From the NCBI RefSeq assembly GCF_002222655.1, contig NZ_CP022423.1, positions 992,001 to 1,056,000 on the forward strand: 64,000 nucleotides of DNA, given 5' to 3'. This DNA is from Vitreoscilla filiformis. Its GTDB lineage: Bacteria; Pseudomonadota; Gammaproteobacteria; Burkholderiales; Burkholderiaceae_C. Under the pieces are notes generated by a model, which saw nothing but the letters and a program-made list of their open reading frames with translations, did not search any database and was not told the DNA's origin. The stretch's first letter is position 1; each line of letters opens with the position of its first letter. A program made the translations under genes and the position numbers. Positions 45,146-55,492 of this stretch are shown in pieces.

Positions 45146-45726
45146 GGCTGACCCTCCGGGGCTTGGCGCGGCACAAACACCAACCGCGCTCGGCCATTGG
45201 CCGGTGTGGAGGCCGCTGCCCCGGCTGGCGGGGAGCCGCCTTCGAACACCAGGGTGTCGGCCTTTTGGTCGTACACGATGACGGCGGCGTGGGCTTCGTC
45301 GCTGACTTTGCCGTTGCGCAACACGCGCAGCTTGGCGTCTCCGATGAAACGCACGCGCTCGGCGGCGCTGTCATACTCGACGCGGTTGGATTCGGCTTCG
45401 ACCACTTCGTCTTGCCGGTCGCGCTTCTGGCGAAAGCGCGTGGGTTGCAGGGACGATCCTCGGGCCTGGGCCATGAAACGCCCCGGCGCTTCTTCGCGAA
45501 TCTCCACCCGCTCCGCCAAGATGCGCAGCGTGCCTTGGGTGATGGACACGTTGCCGTTGAGCACCGTGATTTTGCGGTTCAGATCGACGGACGCGGCTTG
45601 GCGCCCATCACTCTCCACCACCATGGGCTGCAAGCGATCCGCCCGTTCGGCGTGGCACAGCGGCGCGGCACACAGGCCCAGCAACAACACAACAGACGAG
45701 GTCGAGCGCATCATGGTTTTCGGCAT
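45142..45726 (-). CDS. lptA: LPS transport periplasmic protein LptA
   Basis: The 194-residue protein has a signal peptide ending at CHAER and a beta-jellyroll body with [32 protein letters not shown] and [17 protein letters not shown]. It bridges LPS through the periplasm from LptC to LptD. The ATG at 45726 lies inside the right arm of a perfect inverted repeat; ATGs at 45714 and 45711 are alternatives. No Shine-Dalgarno is seen before any of them. It heads the lptA-lptB-rpoN operon. Confidence 0.92.
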   Translation of the reverse strand: MPKTMMRSTSSVVLLLGLCAAPLCHAERADRLQPMVVESDGRQAASVDLNRKITVLNGNVSITQGTLRILAERVEIREEAPGRFMAQARGSSLQPTRFRQKRDRQDEVVEAESNRVEYDSAAERVRFIGDAKLRVLRNGKVSDEAHAAVIVYDQKADTLVFEGGSPPAGAAASTPANGRARLVFVPRQAPEGQP

Positions 45727-45749
45727 AGAAATTGCTTTGATTCTATGCC
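45722..45749. repeat. 9-bp inverted repeat over the lptA start codon
   Basis: GGCATAGAA and TTCTATGCC form perfect arms with a ten-base loop, and one arm contains the lptA start ATG. In the mRNA this would be a hairpin hiding the start codon; as DNA it could be an operator. The minus-strand arm also contains TAGAAT, a good -10 element. Confidence 0.6.
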
Positions 45750-45778
45750 ACCCCGCTGCGCTGTGGCGGGGCCATGGC

Positions 45779-45809
45779 AAAAAACCAGCCGCTCAGGAGG
45801 TGCGGCTGG
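45779..45809 (-). terminator. Rho-independent terminator after the argS-SPOR operon
   Basis: On the minus strand CCAGCCGC pairs with GCGGCTGG across ACCTCCTGA and is followed by TTTTTT. It starts 11 bases after the SPOR gene stop and separates that operon from lptA-lptB-rpoN. Confidence 0.85.
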
Positions 45810-45819
45810 GGGTGCGGCT

Positions 45820-46533
45820 TTACGGCCCGCTGCGGGTCACGATGGAGCTGGAGCCCGAAGACTGGAGGCGTTCGCGCAACTGGTCGGCTTCTTCGCGGGT
45901 GGCGAACGGGCCGATGCGCACGCGGAACATGGTGCGACCGTTGATCTCACGCTCGTACACCTTGGCATCGTAGCCTTGCGCGGCCAAGCGGGCACGTTGC
46001 TGCTCGGCTTCGCTGGACGTCGAAAACGCCCCGATCTGCACTTGGTAGATCGGCACCATCTGGTTGGGCGGATTGGTCGGCGTGCTGGGGGTGGGGCGCG
46101 GGGGGGGCTCGGGGGGGCTGGGGCGCTCGGGGGTGGTCAGCGGATCGCGGCCAGCCAAGATGGCGGCAGGGTCGCGGGTGCTGTTTTGCATCAGGATGGG
46201 CCGGGTGGGGGCGCTGCCCGCGCTGGCACTGGTGGCTGTGGCTGGCGCAGGGTTGGAGGAGGGCAGCGAGGCAGCGTCCTGGATGGCTCGTGCGGCACGC
46301 CCCGCCAAGCCGGCGTTCGGATCCCAATGGCGCAGGCGTTCGGCTTCAGCGGCTTCTTGTTCGGGGGTGCGGCGGTTGCCGGTTTTGTTGTCCACGAACG
46401 GCATGGGCATTTTGGTCACGTACATGGCCACCCCCAACGCGATGATCAGCCCGACGAGCAGCCCCACGATGATGCCCATGATCACCCCGCCACGCTGACG
46501 CATGCGGGAAACGAAGGGGATGGCAGATTTCAT
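45820..46533 (-). CDS. SPOR-domain cell-division-type protein
   Basis: The 237-residue protein has a short cytoplasmic end and one membrane helix (about 17-40). A Pro/Ser-rich linker (about 80-160) precedes a C-terminal SPOR domain ([38 protein letters not shown]) that binds denuded peptidoglycan at the septum. It resembles FtsN-like SPOR proteins of Burkholderiales that sit beside argS. The start overlaps the argS stop (ATGA), so it is translated with it. A terminator follows. Confidence 0.9.
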   Translation of the reverse strand: MKSAIPFVSRMRQRGGVIMGIIVGLLVGLIIALGVAMYVTKMPMPFVDNKTGNRRTPEQEAAEAERLRHWDPNAGLAGRAARAIQDAASLPSSNPAPATATSASAGSAPTRPILMQNSTRDPAAILAGRDPLTTPERPSPPEPPPRPTPSTPTNPPNQMVPIYQVQIGAFSTSSEAEQQRARLAAQGYDAKVYEREINGRTMFRVRIGPFATREEADQLRERLQSSGSSSIVTRSGP

Positions 46534-48239
46534 GCGGACTCCGTGACGGCTTCGCGGCTCATCGACTCTGGGGCGCTCACCCCCAGCAGACCCAAGGCGT
46601 TGCGCAGCACTTGGCGCGTGGCGGCCAGCAGGGCCAAGCGCGCCCGTGCCAGGGCCGCATCTTCAACCAAGAAGCGTTCGGCAGCGTAGTAGCTGTGGAA
46701 GGCCGAGGCCAAGTCGCGCAGGTAGAACGCCACGTCGTGCGGCGCCAGCGAGGCGGCGGCCCCGCTCAACATGCCGGGGTATTCGGCCAGTTTGAGCATG
46801 AGTGCCAGTTCGCTTGGTGCCGTGAGCAGACTCAAGTCGGCGCTGGCCAAATCGGCGGTGGCGATGCCTTGTGCGGCCCCTTGGTTCAGCACCGAGCAAA
46901 TGCGCGCATGGGCGTACTGGACATAGAACACCGGGTTCTCGTCGTTTTGCTTCAGGGCCAGGTCGATGTCGAAGGTGAACTCGGTGTCGGCCTTGCGGCT
47001 GATGAGGAAGAAGCGCACCGCGTCGCGGCTCGTCCACTCGATCAGGTCGCGCAGCGTGACGTAGCTGCCGGCGCGCTTGCTGATTTTCACCTCGGCGCCA
47101 TCGCGCACCACGCGCACCATGGTGTTGAGCACGTAGCTCGGGAAGCCTTGCGGAATCCCCAGCCCCACGGCCTGCAAACCGGCGCGCACGCGGGCGATGG
47201 TGCCGTGGTGATCCGTGCCTTGGCAGTTGATGCAAGTGGTGTAACCGCGCTCAAACTTGGCGATGTGGTAAGCCACGTCCGGCAGGAAGTAGGTGAACGT
47301 ACCGTCCGACTTGCGCATCACGCGGTCTTTGTCGTCGCCGTAGTCGGTGGACTTGAGCCACAGTGCGCCGTCTTGCTCGTAGGTTTTGCCTGAAGCCACC
47401 AGCTTGGCCACGGTGTCTTCGACGCGGCCCGAGGTGTAGAGGCTGGATTCGAGGTAATAGCTGTCGAACTGCACGCCAAAGGCTTGCAAATCCAAGTCTT
47501 GCTCGTGGCGCAGGTAAGCGACGGCGAATTGGCGGATGCCGTCCAGATCGTCCGGATCGCCCGAAGCGGTGAACTCGCGGTCATCCGCTTTCACCGTTTT
47601 TTTGGCGAGGAAGTCGGCGGCGATGTCGGCGATGTAATCGCCGTTGTAGGCACTCTCGGGCCAGCCATCATCACCCGGCTTCAGGCCCTTGATGCGGCAC
47701 TGCGTCGAGGTCGCCAGCGTGGCAATTTGCACGCCTGCATCGTTGTAATAGAACTCGCGCAGGACTTCGTAGCCTTGCGTTTGGAACAGGTGGCACAGGC
47801 TGTCGCCGAGCGCACCTTGGCGCGCATGGCCGACGTGCAGCGGGCCGGTCGGGTTGGCGGAGACGAACTCCACCATCAACTTTTGGCCGTTGGCGCTTTG
47901 GCGACCGAAGCAGGGGCCGCTGTCCAGCACCTCACGCACCACGGCTTGTTTGGCGGCCGGTTTCAGGCGCAGATTGATGAAACCGGGGCCAGCGATCTCC
48001 AGCGCGTCCACCCATTGCTGAATCGCGGGCTGGGCTTGGAGAGCGTCGATGAGTTGCTGGGCCACAGCACGCGGGTTGCTGCGCAGTGGCTTGGCCAGTT
48101 GCATGGCGGCGGTGATCGCCAGATCGCCATGCGCGGCCTGTTTGGGCTGCTCGAATTGAGGGACGAGGGTGGAGTCGGGGGCCAACTGCTTCACCGCAGT
48201 GGCCAGCGCGACTTGGAGTTGGGCCTTGGCTTGGATCAT
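46530..48239 (-). CDS. argS: Arginyl-tRNA synthetase
   Basis: The 569-residue class I synthetase charges tRNA-Arg. It has the N-terminal Add-1 domain, HIGH as HVGH (135-138), KMSKS as KISKR, and the C-terminal anticodon-binding DALR domain ending in [15 protein letters not shown]. The ATG at 48239 (MIQAKAQLQ) is the family start; the longer upstream frame is not supported. It is divergent from the psiF-like gene. Confidence 0.97.
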   Translation of the reverse strand: MIQAKAQLQVALATAVKQLAPDSTLVPQFEQPKQAAHGDLAITAAMQLAKPLRSNPRAVAQQLIDALQAQPAIQQWVDALEIAGPGFINLRLKPAAKQAVVREVLDSGPCFGRQSANGQKLMVEFVSANPTGPLHVGHARQGALGDSLCHLFQTQGYEVLREFYYNDAGVQIATLATSTQCRIKGLKPGDDGWPESAYNGDYIADIAADFLAKKTVKADDREFTASGDPDDLDGIRQFAVAYLRHEQDLDLQAFGVQFDSYYLESSLYTSGRVEDTVAKLVASGKTYEQDGALWLKSTDYGDDKDRVMRKSDGTFTYFLPDVAYHIAKFERGYTTCINCQGTDHHGTIARVRAGLQAVGLGIPQGFPSYVLNTMVRVVRDGAEVKISKRAGSYVTLRDLIEWTSRDAVRFFLISRKADTEFTFDIDLALKQNDENPVFYVQYAHARICSVLNQGAAQGIATADLASADLSLLTAPSELALMLKLAEYPGMLSGAAASLAPHDVAFYLRDLASAFHSYYAAERFLVEDAALARARLALLAATRQVLRNALGLLGVSAPESMSREAVTESA

Positions 48240-48364
48240 GGAGCGGGATTCTAGGAGGGGGATGATGCGCGGCATCCACAAGCGTGTGTCCACCGTCCAC
48301 CTGGGCGATGCGTTATGCGCACTTCGGTCATCGGTCGATGGCCGTTCTTGTTCAAGGAGTTGGT

Positions 48365-48655
48365 ATGAAGAAGTTGTTAAGCGTGGTGGCTCTGAGCGTG
48401 TGTGCCCTGTCGGCCATGGCACAAACCGCAGCGGTTCCGCCGGCGGCGCCGGCGTCGGGTGTCAAGCCTTGCTTGAGCGAAGCCAAAGCCAAGGGCCTCC
48501 AAGGCGCTGAGCGCAAGACCTTCTTGCAAGAATGCCGTGCCAACCGCAAGGCCGAGCACGCCAAAAAGCGCGAAGCCTGCGTGGCCGAAGCCGGCCAGCA
48601 AAACCTCAAGGGCGCTGAGGCCAAGAAAGCCATCCGCGCTTGCATGCAAAAGTGA
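48365..48655 (+). CDS. PsiF repeat family secreted protein
   Basis: The 96-residue protein has a signal peptide ending at AMAQ and two PsiF-type repeats ([40 protein letters not shown]), each with a conserved Cys pair. PsiF is phosphate-starvation-induced in E. coli and has no known function. A strong AAGGAG site precedes the ATG. It is divergent from argS. Confidence 0.88.
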   Translation: MKKLLSVVALSVCALSAMAQTAAVPPAAPASGVKPCLSEAKAKGLQGAERKTFLQECRANRKAEHAKKREACVAEAGQQNLKGAEAKKAIRACMQK

Positions 48656-48795
48656 GCCCGCTGGGGCGCTGCGGTGACCCTTGATCACGGGGGGCGCACC
48701 GCTTGATGGCCGCCCCGCACCGGCGTGATACTGAGTGCAACGTAAAGTCTTGTGTCTGAGCGGCCGACGGGCGTCGGCTCGGATCGGGGGAAGCG

Positions 48796-50040
48796 ATGAA
48801 ACTCCAGTCTCTGCTGCCTGTGGGCAAAACCATCACCGTGCTGGCGCTGCTGGCCGGTTTGTCACCCCTGGCCCAAGCTGCACGCTTGGCGCTGGTGGTG
48901 GGCAATGACAACTACCAAAACGTCACCAAACTGCGCAACGCACGCAACGATGCGCAGTCTCTGGCGCGTGAGCTGGAGGCCGCTGGCTTCAGCGTTACGC
49001 GGTTGCTGGACGGCACGCGCCAAAGCATGAACACCACGCTGGACGGCTTTTTGCAGCGCGTCAACAAAGGCGACGAGGTGGTGTTTTTCTTTTCTGGCCA
49101 CGGATCGCAGCCCAGCCAAGGCGGGCCGATGCTGTTGCCGGTGGACATTCAACCCACCAGCGAGCGCACGGTGCAGCGCGACGGCCTGGCGCTGAACCAG
49201 ATCATGGACGATCTGAACCAGCGCGCCCGCTTCGCGCTCATCATGATCGATGCGTGCCGGGACGATCCATTTCGCCAAACCTCGTTTGGGCGCTCGATTG
49301 CGCCGGGTTCCTCGCTGGGGCGGGTCGAACCGCCCAGCGGCACGATGGTGATCATGGCGGCCTCCAAAGGGCAGCAAGCGCTGGATCGCCTGTCCGACCG
49401 CGATCCGGTGCCCAATGGCTTGTTCACCCGCGAGCTGATCCGCCACATGCGCACGCCGGGGCTGTCCGCTTCCGAGATGATGCGGCGTGTCAAAACCGGG
49501 GTGGAGCAGGCGGCGGCAGGTGTGAATCATGTTCAACGGCCCGCCTTGGTGGACGAATCGTCCTCGGATTTCTTTTTCTATCCGCAGGGCGCTGGTGCGG
49601 CGATGAGTCCGCCGCCGGCCCCGGTGCCTGCACCTGTGCCCGCTCGTGTGGCCCCGCCCGCGCCCACCCCGGCGCCAGTGGCCGTGCCCAGCTATGGCAC
49701 GCCGCCGCCCGCCGCTCCGAGCCTGACCCGCTCCGATGCCCAGCGTGAGTTCGATGCCTGGGATGCCGCATCGCGCAATCCGACGCGGGCCAGCCTCTCC
49801 AACTTCTTGGCGCAGTTCCCGAATGGCCGCTACGCCGCGCAGGCCCGCACCCAATTGAGCAGCTTGGGCGGGGCTGCCGCTGCTCCGGCGCCGACCGCTC
49901 CCGCCAAAATCGATCCGCAAGCTGAGTACGACTACTGGGAGCGCATCACCGCCCGGGGCACACGCGAAGCGTACGAAGAGTATTTGCGCACGTACCCCCA
50001 GGGGCGCTACGCTGACATCGCCCGAGCGCGTGCCCGCTGA
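48796..50040 (+). CDS. Caspase-like (C14) peptidase with C-terminal repeats
   Basis: The 414-residue protein has a signal peptide ending at AQAAR and a peptidase C14 domain with H102 in FSGHGSQ and C154 in IDACRDDP. A Pro/Ala-rich linker (about 270-320) and two similar segments follow (FDAWDAASRNPTRASLSNFL and YDYWERITARGTREAYEEYL, each with a GRYA tail). These look like short helical repeats. It is exported and probably activated by Ca2+ or cleavage, as in other orthocaspases; this is family knowledge. It shares the fold with the gene at 37.1 kb but has a different C-terminal module. A GGGGGAAG site precedes the ATG. Confidence 0.9.
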   Translation: MKLQSLLPVGKTITVLALLAGLSPLAQAARLALVVGNDNYQNVTKLRNARNDAQSLARELEAAGFSVTRLLDGTRQSMNTTLDGFLQRVNKGDEVVFFFSGHGSQPSQGGPMLLPVDIQPTSERTVQRDGLALNQIMDDLNQRARFALIMIDACRDDPFRQTSFGRSIAPGSSLGRVEPPSGTMVIMAASKGQQALDRLSDRDPVPNGLFTRELIRHMRTPGLSASEMMRRVKTGVEQAAAGVNHVQRPALVDESSSDFFFYPQGAGAAMSPPPAPVPAPVPARVAPPAPTPAPVAVPSYGTPPPAAPSLTRSDAQREFDAWDAASRNPTRASLSNFLAQFPNGRYAAQARTQLSSLGGAAAAPAPTAPAKIDPQAEYDYWERITARGTREAYEEYLRTYPQGRYADIARARAR

Positions 50041-50085
50041 GGCGGCTCGGCCTGTTTCGCCATTTCCAACCCACCTGCTCTCATC

Positions 50086-50565
50086 ATGAAGACTTCCTCT
50101 TTCGTGCGTGGCGGTGCCGCGCTGCTGCTGGCGCTGAGCGCCATGGCTGCCTCGGCCCAGACCTACACCAAACAACAGTTGCAAGAGCTGTACAGCTCGT
50201 TCGTCACAGGGGAAGGTTTCCGACCGGAAATCACCCCGGCGGGCAACGTCAAATTCAAGCGGGAAGGGCGCACCCACGTCATTTACGTGGATGAGAAAGA
50301 CCCGACCTACTTCCGCATGGTGTTTGCCTTCGCCGAGAGCGACAAGAGCCAAGCCACCCGCGTGCGCCGTTTGGAAGCGGCTTCGTTTGCCACCGGTGAG
50401 GTGAAAGTGGGCAAAGCCTATCTCGACCCCGAAGGTGACCCGGTGTTCAGCGCTGAAATTTTCACCGTCGTGCCAGGGGACGCCAAAGCGATGATGCCGC
50501 GCATCTTGCAAATCATGGATTTGACGTACGAAAAGTACCAAACCAAGTTCAACGGCAGCCGCTGA
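50086..50565 (+). CDS. Small secreted protein of unknown function
   Basis: The 159-residue protein has a signal peptide ending at ASAQ. The mature part (YTKQQLQELYSSFVTGEGFR, RTHVIYVDEKDPTYFRMVF, VKVGKAYLDPEGDPVFSAE) looks like an alpha/beta fold of the type seen in bacterial YbjN-like or sensor-like proteins, but I do not recognise the family. It lies 45 bases after the caspase-like gene on the same strand and may share its transcript. Its end overlaps the convergent LysR gene by 17 bases. Confidence 0.75.
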   Translation: MKTSSFVRGGAALLLALSAMAASAQTYTKQQLQELYSSFVTGEGFRPEITPAGNVKFKREGRTHVIYVDEKDPTYFRMVFAFAESDKSQATRVRRLEAASFATGEVKVGKAYLDPEGDPVFSAEIFTVVPGDAKAMMPRILQIMDLTYEKYQTKFNGSR

Positions 50566-51469
50566 GGTCGCCCCAATACTGCGCGTCCCCGTAGGTGTGC
50601 TTGAGGAAGTCGATCCACAAGCGCACCCGCAGCGGCAAATGCCGGGCGCTCGGAAACATGGCGTAAATGCCATTCGGCGGTGCGGCAAAGCCGTCCAGCA
50701 CACTCACCAAGCGGCCAGCGGCCAAGTCACCTTGCACCTCCCAGGTGCTGCGCCACGCCAGCCCCAGCCCTTGCAGGCACCACTCGTGCAGCACCTGCCC
50801 ATCGCTGCAATCGAGCCGGCCCGAGAGTCGCAGGTGTTGCACCTCGCCCTCCACCTGAAACGCCCAGCCGCGTGTTTGGCTGGCGTCTGAACTCAGCACC
50901 AAACACTGGTGGCGCCCCAGCTCGGCGGGGTGCTGCGGCACGCCGGCGCGCTTCAAATAAGCGGGCGTGGCCACGCACAGGCGGCGGTTGTCCGCCAGGC
51001 GCACGGCGACCATGCTCGAATCGGCCAGGTCACCGACGCGCACCGCGCAGTCGTAGCTTTCGTTGACGATGTCCACCACGCGGTCGGAGAGGTTGAGCGA
51101 CAGGCTCACCTCCGGGTGCTGGGCCAGAAAGCGCGGCACCAGCGGCGCCACATGGCGCCGTCCAAAACCGCCCGGCGCGGTGACGCGCACATGCCCGCTG
51201 GCCTTCACGCCGCCGGCGGAAACGCTGGCTTCGGCGCTGTTGAAGTCGGCGATCAGGCGCTGGCAGTCTTCCAAAAAGGCGCTGCCTTCGTGCGTCAGGG
51301 TGATGCGCCGCGTGGTGCGCACCATGAGTTTGACGCCCAGGCGTGCCTCCAGCGCGTCGATACGCCGACCGATGACGGCGGGGGCCACGTCTTCCAGCGC
51401 GGCGGCAGCCGTCAGGCTGCCCTTGCTGGCGACGGCGACGAAGGTTTCGATTTGTTTGAGGCGATCCAC
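50549..51469 (-). CDS. LysR-family transcriptional regulator
   Basis: The 306-residue protein has the LysR helix-turn-helix at the N-terminus (MDRLKQIETFVAVASKGSLT, RRIDALEARLGVKLMVRTTR) and a substrate-binding domain of the CrgA/DsdC type. It is divergent from the haloacid dehalogenase gene and is the likely regulator of that operon and of itself. The effector is unknown; a glyoxylate-pathway compound would fit. Confidence 0.9.
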   Translation of the reverse strand: MDRLKQIETFVAVASKGSLTAAAALEDVAPAVIGRRIDALEARLGVKLMVRTTRRITLTHEGSAFLEDCQRLIADFNSAEASVSAGGVKASGHVRVTAPGGFGRRHVAPLVPRFLAQHPEVSLSLNLSDRVVDIVNESYDCAVRVGDLADSSMVAVRLADNRRLCVATPAYLKRAGVPQHPAELGRHQCLVLSSDASQTRGWAFQVEGEVQHLRLSGRLDCSDGQVLHEWCLQGLGLAWRSTWEVQGDLAAGRLVSVLDGFAAPPNGIYAMFPSARHLPLRVRLWIDFLKHTYGDAQYWGDLSGCR

Positions 51470-51525
51470 GAGAGCGAACTCATTTCAACTTTAAAGTCAT
51501 GAATCCATCAACTTATTCGTAGTTA
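51470..51525. promoter_or_regulatory. Divergent promoter with a palindrome between LysR and dehalogenase genes
   Basis: The short gap is AT-rich. It holds a perfect palindrome ACTTTAAAGT (51488-51497) nested between TTCA and TGAA, which is the sort of dyad LysR proteins bind. An ATTCG / CGAAT pair (51515-51534) follows. No clear -35/-10 pair was chosen. Confidence 0.45.
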
Positions 51526-51558
51526 ATGGCGAATCCAGTATCGAATAAATTTCGAACC

Positions 51559-52269
51559 ATGGAAAAGACCCTCGTGCCCAAAGCCGTCTTGTTTGACGCC
51601 TACGGCACGCTGTTCGATGTGTACAGCGTGGCGCTGGCGGCTGGGCAGTTGTTTCCCGGCGCGGGCGACAAGCTCGCCCAGCTCTGGCGCGACAAGCAGA
51701 TCGAATACACCCACCTCATCAGCATGAGCGCCCAGGCCGGGCTGCACTACCGCCCGTTCTGGGACATCACCCGCGATGCGCTGCGCTGGTCGGCTGAACG
51801 CTTGGGCCTGAAGCTCACCCAAGCGGCGGAAGACCGGTTGATGAACCAGTACCGCCACCTCTCTGCCTTCCCGGAAAACCACGAGGTGCTGCGGGCCCTG
51901 CACGAGCGCGGCGTGCGCGCCGGCATCCTCTCGAATGGCGACCCGGAGATGCTGGCCGTGGCCGTGAAAAGCGCTGGGTTTGCCGAGTGGCTGAACCCGG
52001 TGTTGAGCGTGCATCCGGTGCGCCAATTCAAGACCGCGCCGGCGGCTTACCAGCTCGGGCCAGATGCGCTGGGTTTGCCGGCACGCGACATTCTTTTCGT
52101 CTCCAGCAACGGCTGGGACGCCATCGGCGCCACCTGGTTTGGCTACACCACCTTGTGGGTGAACCGCAGCGGCGCGCCGCTGGAGCGCCTGGGCACCGAA
52201 CCCACCCGCACGGGCAGCAACCTGCGCGCCGTGCTCAACTTTTTTCCCTTTTCAAAGGACGTTTCATGA
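51559..52269 (+). CDS. Haloacid dehalogenase type II
   Basis: The 236-residue protein hydrolyses L-2-haloacids to hydroxyacids with the Asp nucleophile D13 in [10 protein letters not shown]. It has [10 protein letters not shown], the Lys in [10 protein letters not shown] and the SSNGWD motif whose Ser, Asn and Asp match the L-2-haloacid dehalogenase active site. An ATG at 51526 would add 11 residues; the later one fits the family better. Neither start has a good Shine-Dalgarno. The stop overlaps the malate synthase start (ATGA). Confidence 0.85.
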   Translation: MEKTLVPKAVLFDAYGTLFDVYSVALAAGQLFPGAGDKLAQLWRDKQIEYTHLISMSAQAGLHYRPFWDITRDALRWSAERLGLKLTQAAEDRLMNQYRHLSAFPENHEVLRALHERGVRAGILSNGDPEMLAVAVKSAGFAEWLNPVLSVHPVRQFKTAPAAYQLGPDALGLPARDILFVSSNGWDAIGATWFGYTTLWVNRSGAPLERLGTEPTRTGSNLRAVLNFFPFSKDVS

Positions 52270-54470
52270 CCGCACGCACCCAAGTCCACAGCCTGCAAGT
52301 GGCCACCGAGCTGTTCCGTTTTGTTGAAGACCAAGTGCTGCCCGGCACCGGTGTGGACTCCGCCGCTTTCTGGGCGGGTTTTGACGCCATCGTCAACGAG
52401 CTGGCGCCGAAGAACGCCGCGCTGCTGGCCGAACGCGACCGCATTCAAGCCGAGATGGACGCTTGGCACCAAGCCAACCCCGGCCCCGTGGCCGACATGG
52501 CCGCCTACCAAGCGTTCTTGGAAAAAATCGGCTACATCGTGCCGGTGCCGGCGGATGTGCAATCGACCACGTCGAACGTGGACGACGAGCTGGCCATCCA
52601 AGCTGGCCCGCAACTGGTGGTGCCGATCCTGAATGCGCGCTACGCACTGAACGCCGCGAACGCCCGCTGGGGTTCGTTGTATGACGCGCTGTATGGCACC
52701 GACGCCATCTCCGAAGACGGCGGCGCCGAGCGTGCCGGCGGCTACAACCCGGTGCGCGGCGCCAAGGTGATCGAGTTCGCCCGCAACTTCCTGGATCAAG
52801 CGGCGCCGCTGGTGAACGCCAGCCACAAGCAAGCCACCGGCTATGCCGTGGAAGCGGGTCAATTGGTGGTGAGCCTGGGCAACGGCATCGTCACCGGCCT
52901 GGAAACCCCGGCGCAACTGGTGGGCTACCAAGGCGACGCCGCCGCGCCGAGCAGCATCCTGCTGGTTCACAACGGTTTGCATCTGGACATCCGCATCAAC
53001 CGCGCCACCACCATCGGCGCGTCGGACGCGGCCGGCGTGTCGGATGTGATCGTGGAAGCCGCGCTGTCCACCATCCTCGACTTGGAAGACTCGGTCGCCG
53101 CTGTGGACGCCGAAGACAAGCTGGTGGGCTACAGCAACTGGCTGGGCATCCTGCGCGGCACGCTGACCGAAACCTTCAGCAAGGGCGGCAAGGAGATGAC
53201 TCGCGGCCTGAACAAGGATCGCGTGTACACGGCGGCCAACGGCCAAGGCGAAGTCGTGCTGCATGGCCGCTCGCTGCTGTTCGTGCGCAACGTCGGCCAT
53301 TTGATGACCAACCCGGCCATTCTGTGGGGCGCCGAAGGCAAGGAAATTCCGGAAGGCATCATGGATGCCGTCATCACCACCACCTGCTCGCTGCACGATC
53401 TGAAGAAGCTGGGCACCGCCGGGTTTGGCAACTCGCGCAAGGGCTCGGTGTACATCGTCAAGCCGAAGATGCACGGCCCGGCGGAAGTGGCGTTTGCTTG
53501 TGAGCTGTTCGGTCGTGTCGAACAACTGCTGGGCTTGCCGGACAGCACCGTCAAGCTGGGCATCATGGACGAGGAGCGCCGCACCTCCGTCAACCTGAAG
53601 GCTTGTATTGCCGCCGCCGCCAGCCGCGTGGCTTTCATCAACACCGGCTTCTTGGATCGCACCGGCGACGAGATGCACACCGCCATGCAAGCCGGCCCGA
53701 TGATGCGCAAGGGTGACATCAAGTCCAGCGCCTGGATTGCCGCCTACGAGCGCCGTAACGTGTTGATCGGCCTGCAATGCGGCCTGCGTGGCCGCGCCCA
53801 GATCGGCAAGGGCATGTGGGCCATGCCGGACCTGATGGCCGAGATGCTCAAGCAAAAAATCGTGCATCCGAAGGCCGGAGCCAACACCGCTTGGACGCCG
53901 TCGCCGACCGCTGCCACGCTGCACGCGCTGCACTACCACCAGGTGCTGGTGTCCGATGTGCAAAAGGCCATCGAAGCCAGCGGCGATGCGGACAACGCCG
54001 AAGTCACCAACAAGCTGCTGAGCGACTTGCTCACCGTGCCGGTGGTGGCCGAAGCCAAGTGGAGCGCCGAGGAGCGCCAGCAAGAAATCGACAACAACGC
54101 CCAGGGCATCCTGGGCTACGTGGTGCGCTGGGTCGATCAAGGCGTGGGCTGCTCCAAGGTGCCGGACATCAACGACATCGGCCTGATGGAAGACCGCGCC
54201 ACGCTGCGCATCTCCAGCCAGCACATCTGCAACTGGCTGCACCACGGTGTGGTGACGCAAGAGCAAGTGTTGGAAACCTTCGCCCGCATGGCCGCCAAGG
54301 TGGACGAGCAAAACGCGGGCGATCCGGCTTACAAGTCGCTGGTGGCCAACCCTGAGGGCGCGGCTTACCAAGCGGCGCTGGATCTGGTGTTCAAGGGCAA
54401 GGAGCAGCCGAGTGGGTACACTGAGCCGCTGTTGCATGCTTGGCGGTTGAAGGTGAAGGCGGCAAGCTGA
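52266..54470 (+). CDS. glcB: Malate synthase G
   Basis: The 734-residue enzyme joins glyoxylate and acetyl-CoA to give malate. Marks include [69 protein letters not shown] (acid-rich Mg2+ site) and [14 protein letters not shown]. The length is that of the monomeric G isoform. It is translationally overlapped with a type II haloacid dehalogenase, so both probably act in use of haloacetate-, glycolate- or glyoxylate-forming compounds. Many codons end in C or G, unlike the next gene. Confidence 0.97.
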   Translation: MTARTQVHSLQVATELFRFVEDQVLPGTGVDSAAFWAGFDAIVNELAPKNAALLAERDRIQAEMDAWHQANPGPVADMAAYQAFLEKIGYIVPVPADVQSTTSNVDDELAIQAGPQLVVPILNARYALNAANARWGSLYDALYGTDAISEDGGAERAGGYNPVRGAKVIEFARNFLDQAAPLVNASHKQATGYAVEAGQLVVSLGNGIVTGLETPAQLVGYQGDAAAPSSILLVHNGLHLDIRINRATTIGASDAAGVSDVIVEAALSTILDLEDSVAAVDAEDKLVGYSNWLGILRGTLTETFSKGGKEMTRGLNKDRVYTAANGQGEVVLHGRSLLFVRNVGHLMTNPAILWGAEGKEIPEGIMDAVITTTCSLHDLKKLGTAGFGNSRKGSVYIVKPKMHGPAEVAFACELFGRVEQLLGLPDSTVKLGIMDEERRTSVNLKACIAAAASRVAFINTGFLDRTGDEMHTAMQAGPMMRKGDIKSSAWIAAYERRNVLIGLQCGLRGRAQIGKGMWAMPDLMAEMLKQKIVHPKAGANTAWTPSPTAATLHALHYHQVLVSDVQKAIEASGDADNAEVTNKLLSDLLTVPVVAEAKWSAEERQQEIDNNAQGILGYVVRWVDQGVGCSKVPDINDIGLMEDRATLRISSQHICNWLHHGVVTQEQVLETFARMAAKVDEQNAGDPAYKSLVANPEGAAYQAALDLVFKGKEQPSGYTEPLLHAWRLKVKAAS

Positions 54471-54664
54471 GCCTCGTATCCTGAGCTGACGGGCCTGCGA
54501 AAGCGGCCCGAGCCAGCAACTTGGACACGGATCAACCACCACGGAGCTTTCAAATTGGGGTTCTGCGCAGGGCCCCAACCCCTTCATAATCTGGCCACTG
54601 GGGCGCTGTTTTCTGGACTCGAGACCACTGCACGCCATTTATTGCTCACTGAGGAGTTGCCGTA

Positions 54665-55492
54665 GTGCCGTTTAAAAAATATACCGTGGTGGTGACGAAT
54701 GAACTCATTGATGCCATGGTTGAATTTAATTTCAATCCAGGTTTTAATGCAAAAAAGAATGGTGAAAAATTCGGCTGGTTGCAAATTGGGAAGAGAATCA
54801 CAATTGCAACCCCGAAAATTGCAATCGAACCCCACGCGGGACTCCATGGTGGGCGGTATATTCCGCTGATAGGGGGAGTGCCGTACTCGGGCTTTTGTTC
54901 GATTGGCTCGTTTAGTTACAGCTACTCATGTCTGCCAGAACCCGTCAAGGTGGGAAGATATTGCTCGATATCGACCGGACTGAAGTTCCTTGATTCCACT
55001 CACCCCATCACCACACTGACGACGTCGGCTGCGTTATTTAGAATTCAAAACAAACTATTCACTCGCTGCCAAACTCCGCAGGTTGAGAGTTTTTCGAAGC
55101 GGTTTCGTGCCAAAGGTGACAAGCCATATCCAGAGATTGGCCACGACGTTTGGATTGGGCACGGCGTCACCCTTGCCATGGGGATTAAAATTGGAACTGG
55201 AGCGATCATCGCGGCCAACAGCACTGTGGTTCGCGATGTCCCGCCTTATGCGATTGTGGGGGGGAATCCAGCCCAAATTATCAAAATGCGGTTTGAGCCT
55301 TCCCTTGTGGAGAATTTGTTGAAATCTCAGTGGTGGGAGTTTGACCCCCAGGAGATTTTTAGTCTAGACTTTACCAATCCACAATCGGTCTGTGAAGAAA
55401 TAGGTCTCCGCAATTTAACGCCGTACCGACCCAACGTGTTCGACTTGGCGCAGTTTGCAGAAGAGGCCCCGACAGGTCAGAGCACGCCGTGA
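54665..55492 (+). CDS. Hexapeptide-repeat acetyltransferase (CatB-like), foreign base composition
   Basis: The 275-residue protein starts at a GTG with GAGGAG ten bases upstream. It has left-handed beta-helix hexapeptide turns (FCSIGSFSYSYS, VKVGRYCSIS) and the conserved end HDVWIGHGVTLAMGIKIGTG, VVRDVPPYAIVGGNPAQI. This is the xenobiotic/sugar O-acetyltransferase fold. The substrate is unknown; polysaccharide decoration is common for the group. The first 50 codons are rich in A and T, in contrast to neighbours, suggesting transfer. It stands alone between glcB and cynS. Confidence 0.85.
   Translation: MPFKKYTVVVTNELIDAMVEFNFNPGFNAKKNGEKFGWLQIGKRITIATPKIAIEPHAGLHGGRYIPLIGGVPYSGFCSIGSFSYSYSCLPEPVKVGRYCSISTGLKFLDSTHPITTLTTSAALFRIQNKLFTRCQTPQVESFSKRFRAKGDKPYPEIGHDVWIGHGVTLAMGIKIGTGAIIAANSTVVRDVPPYAIVGGNPAQIIKMRFEPSLVENLLKSQWWEFDPQEIFSLDFTNPQSVCEEIGLRNLTPYRPNVFDLAQFAEEAPTGQSTP

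Noticed and set aside
54490..54510. GAAA-capped hairpin after glcB considered as a terminator
   Set aside because: The stem is good but no U-tract follows.
52143..54638. 831-codon open frame on the minus strand opposite malate synthase G
   Set aside because: Shadow of glcB; no recognisable motif and the composition of an antisense frame.
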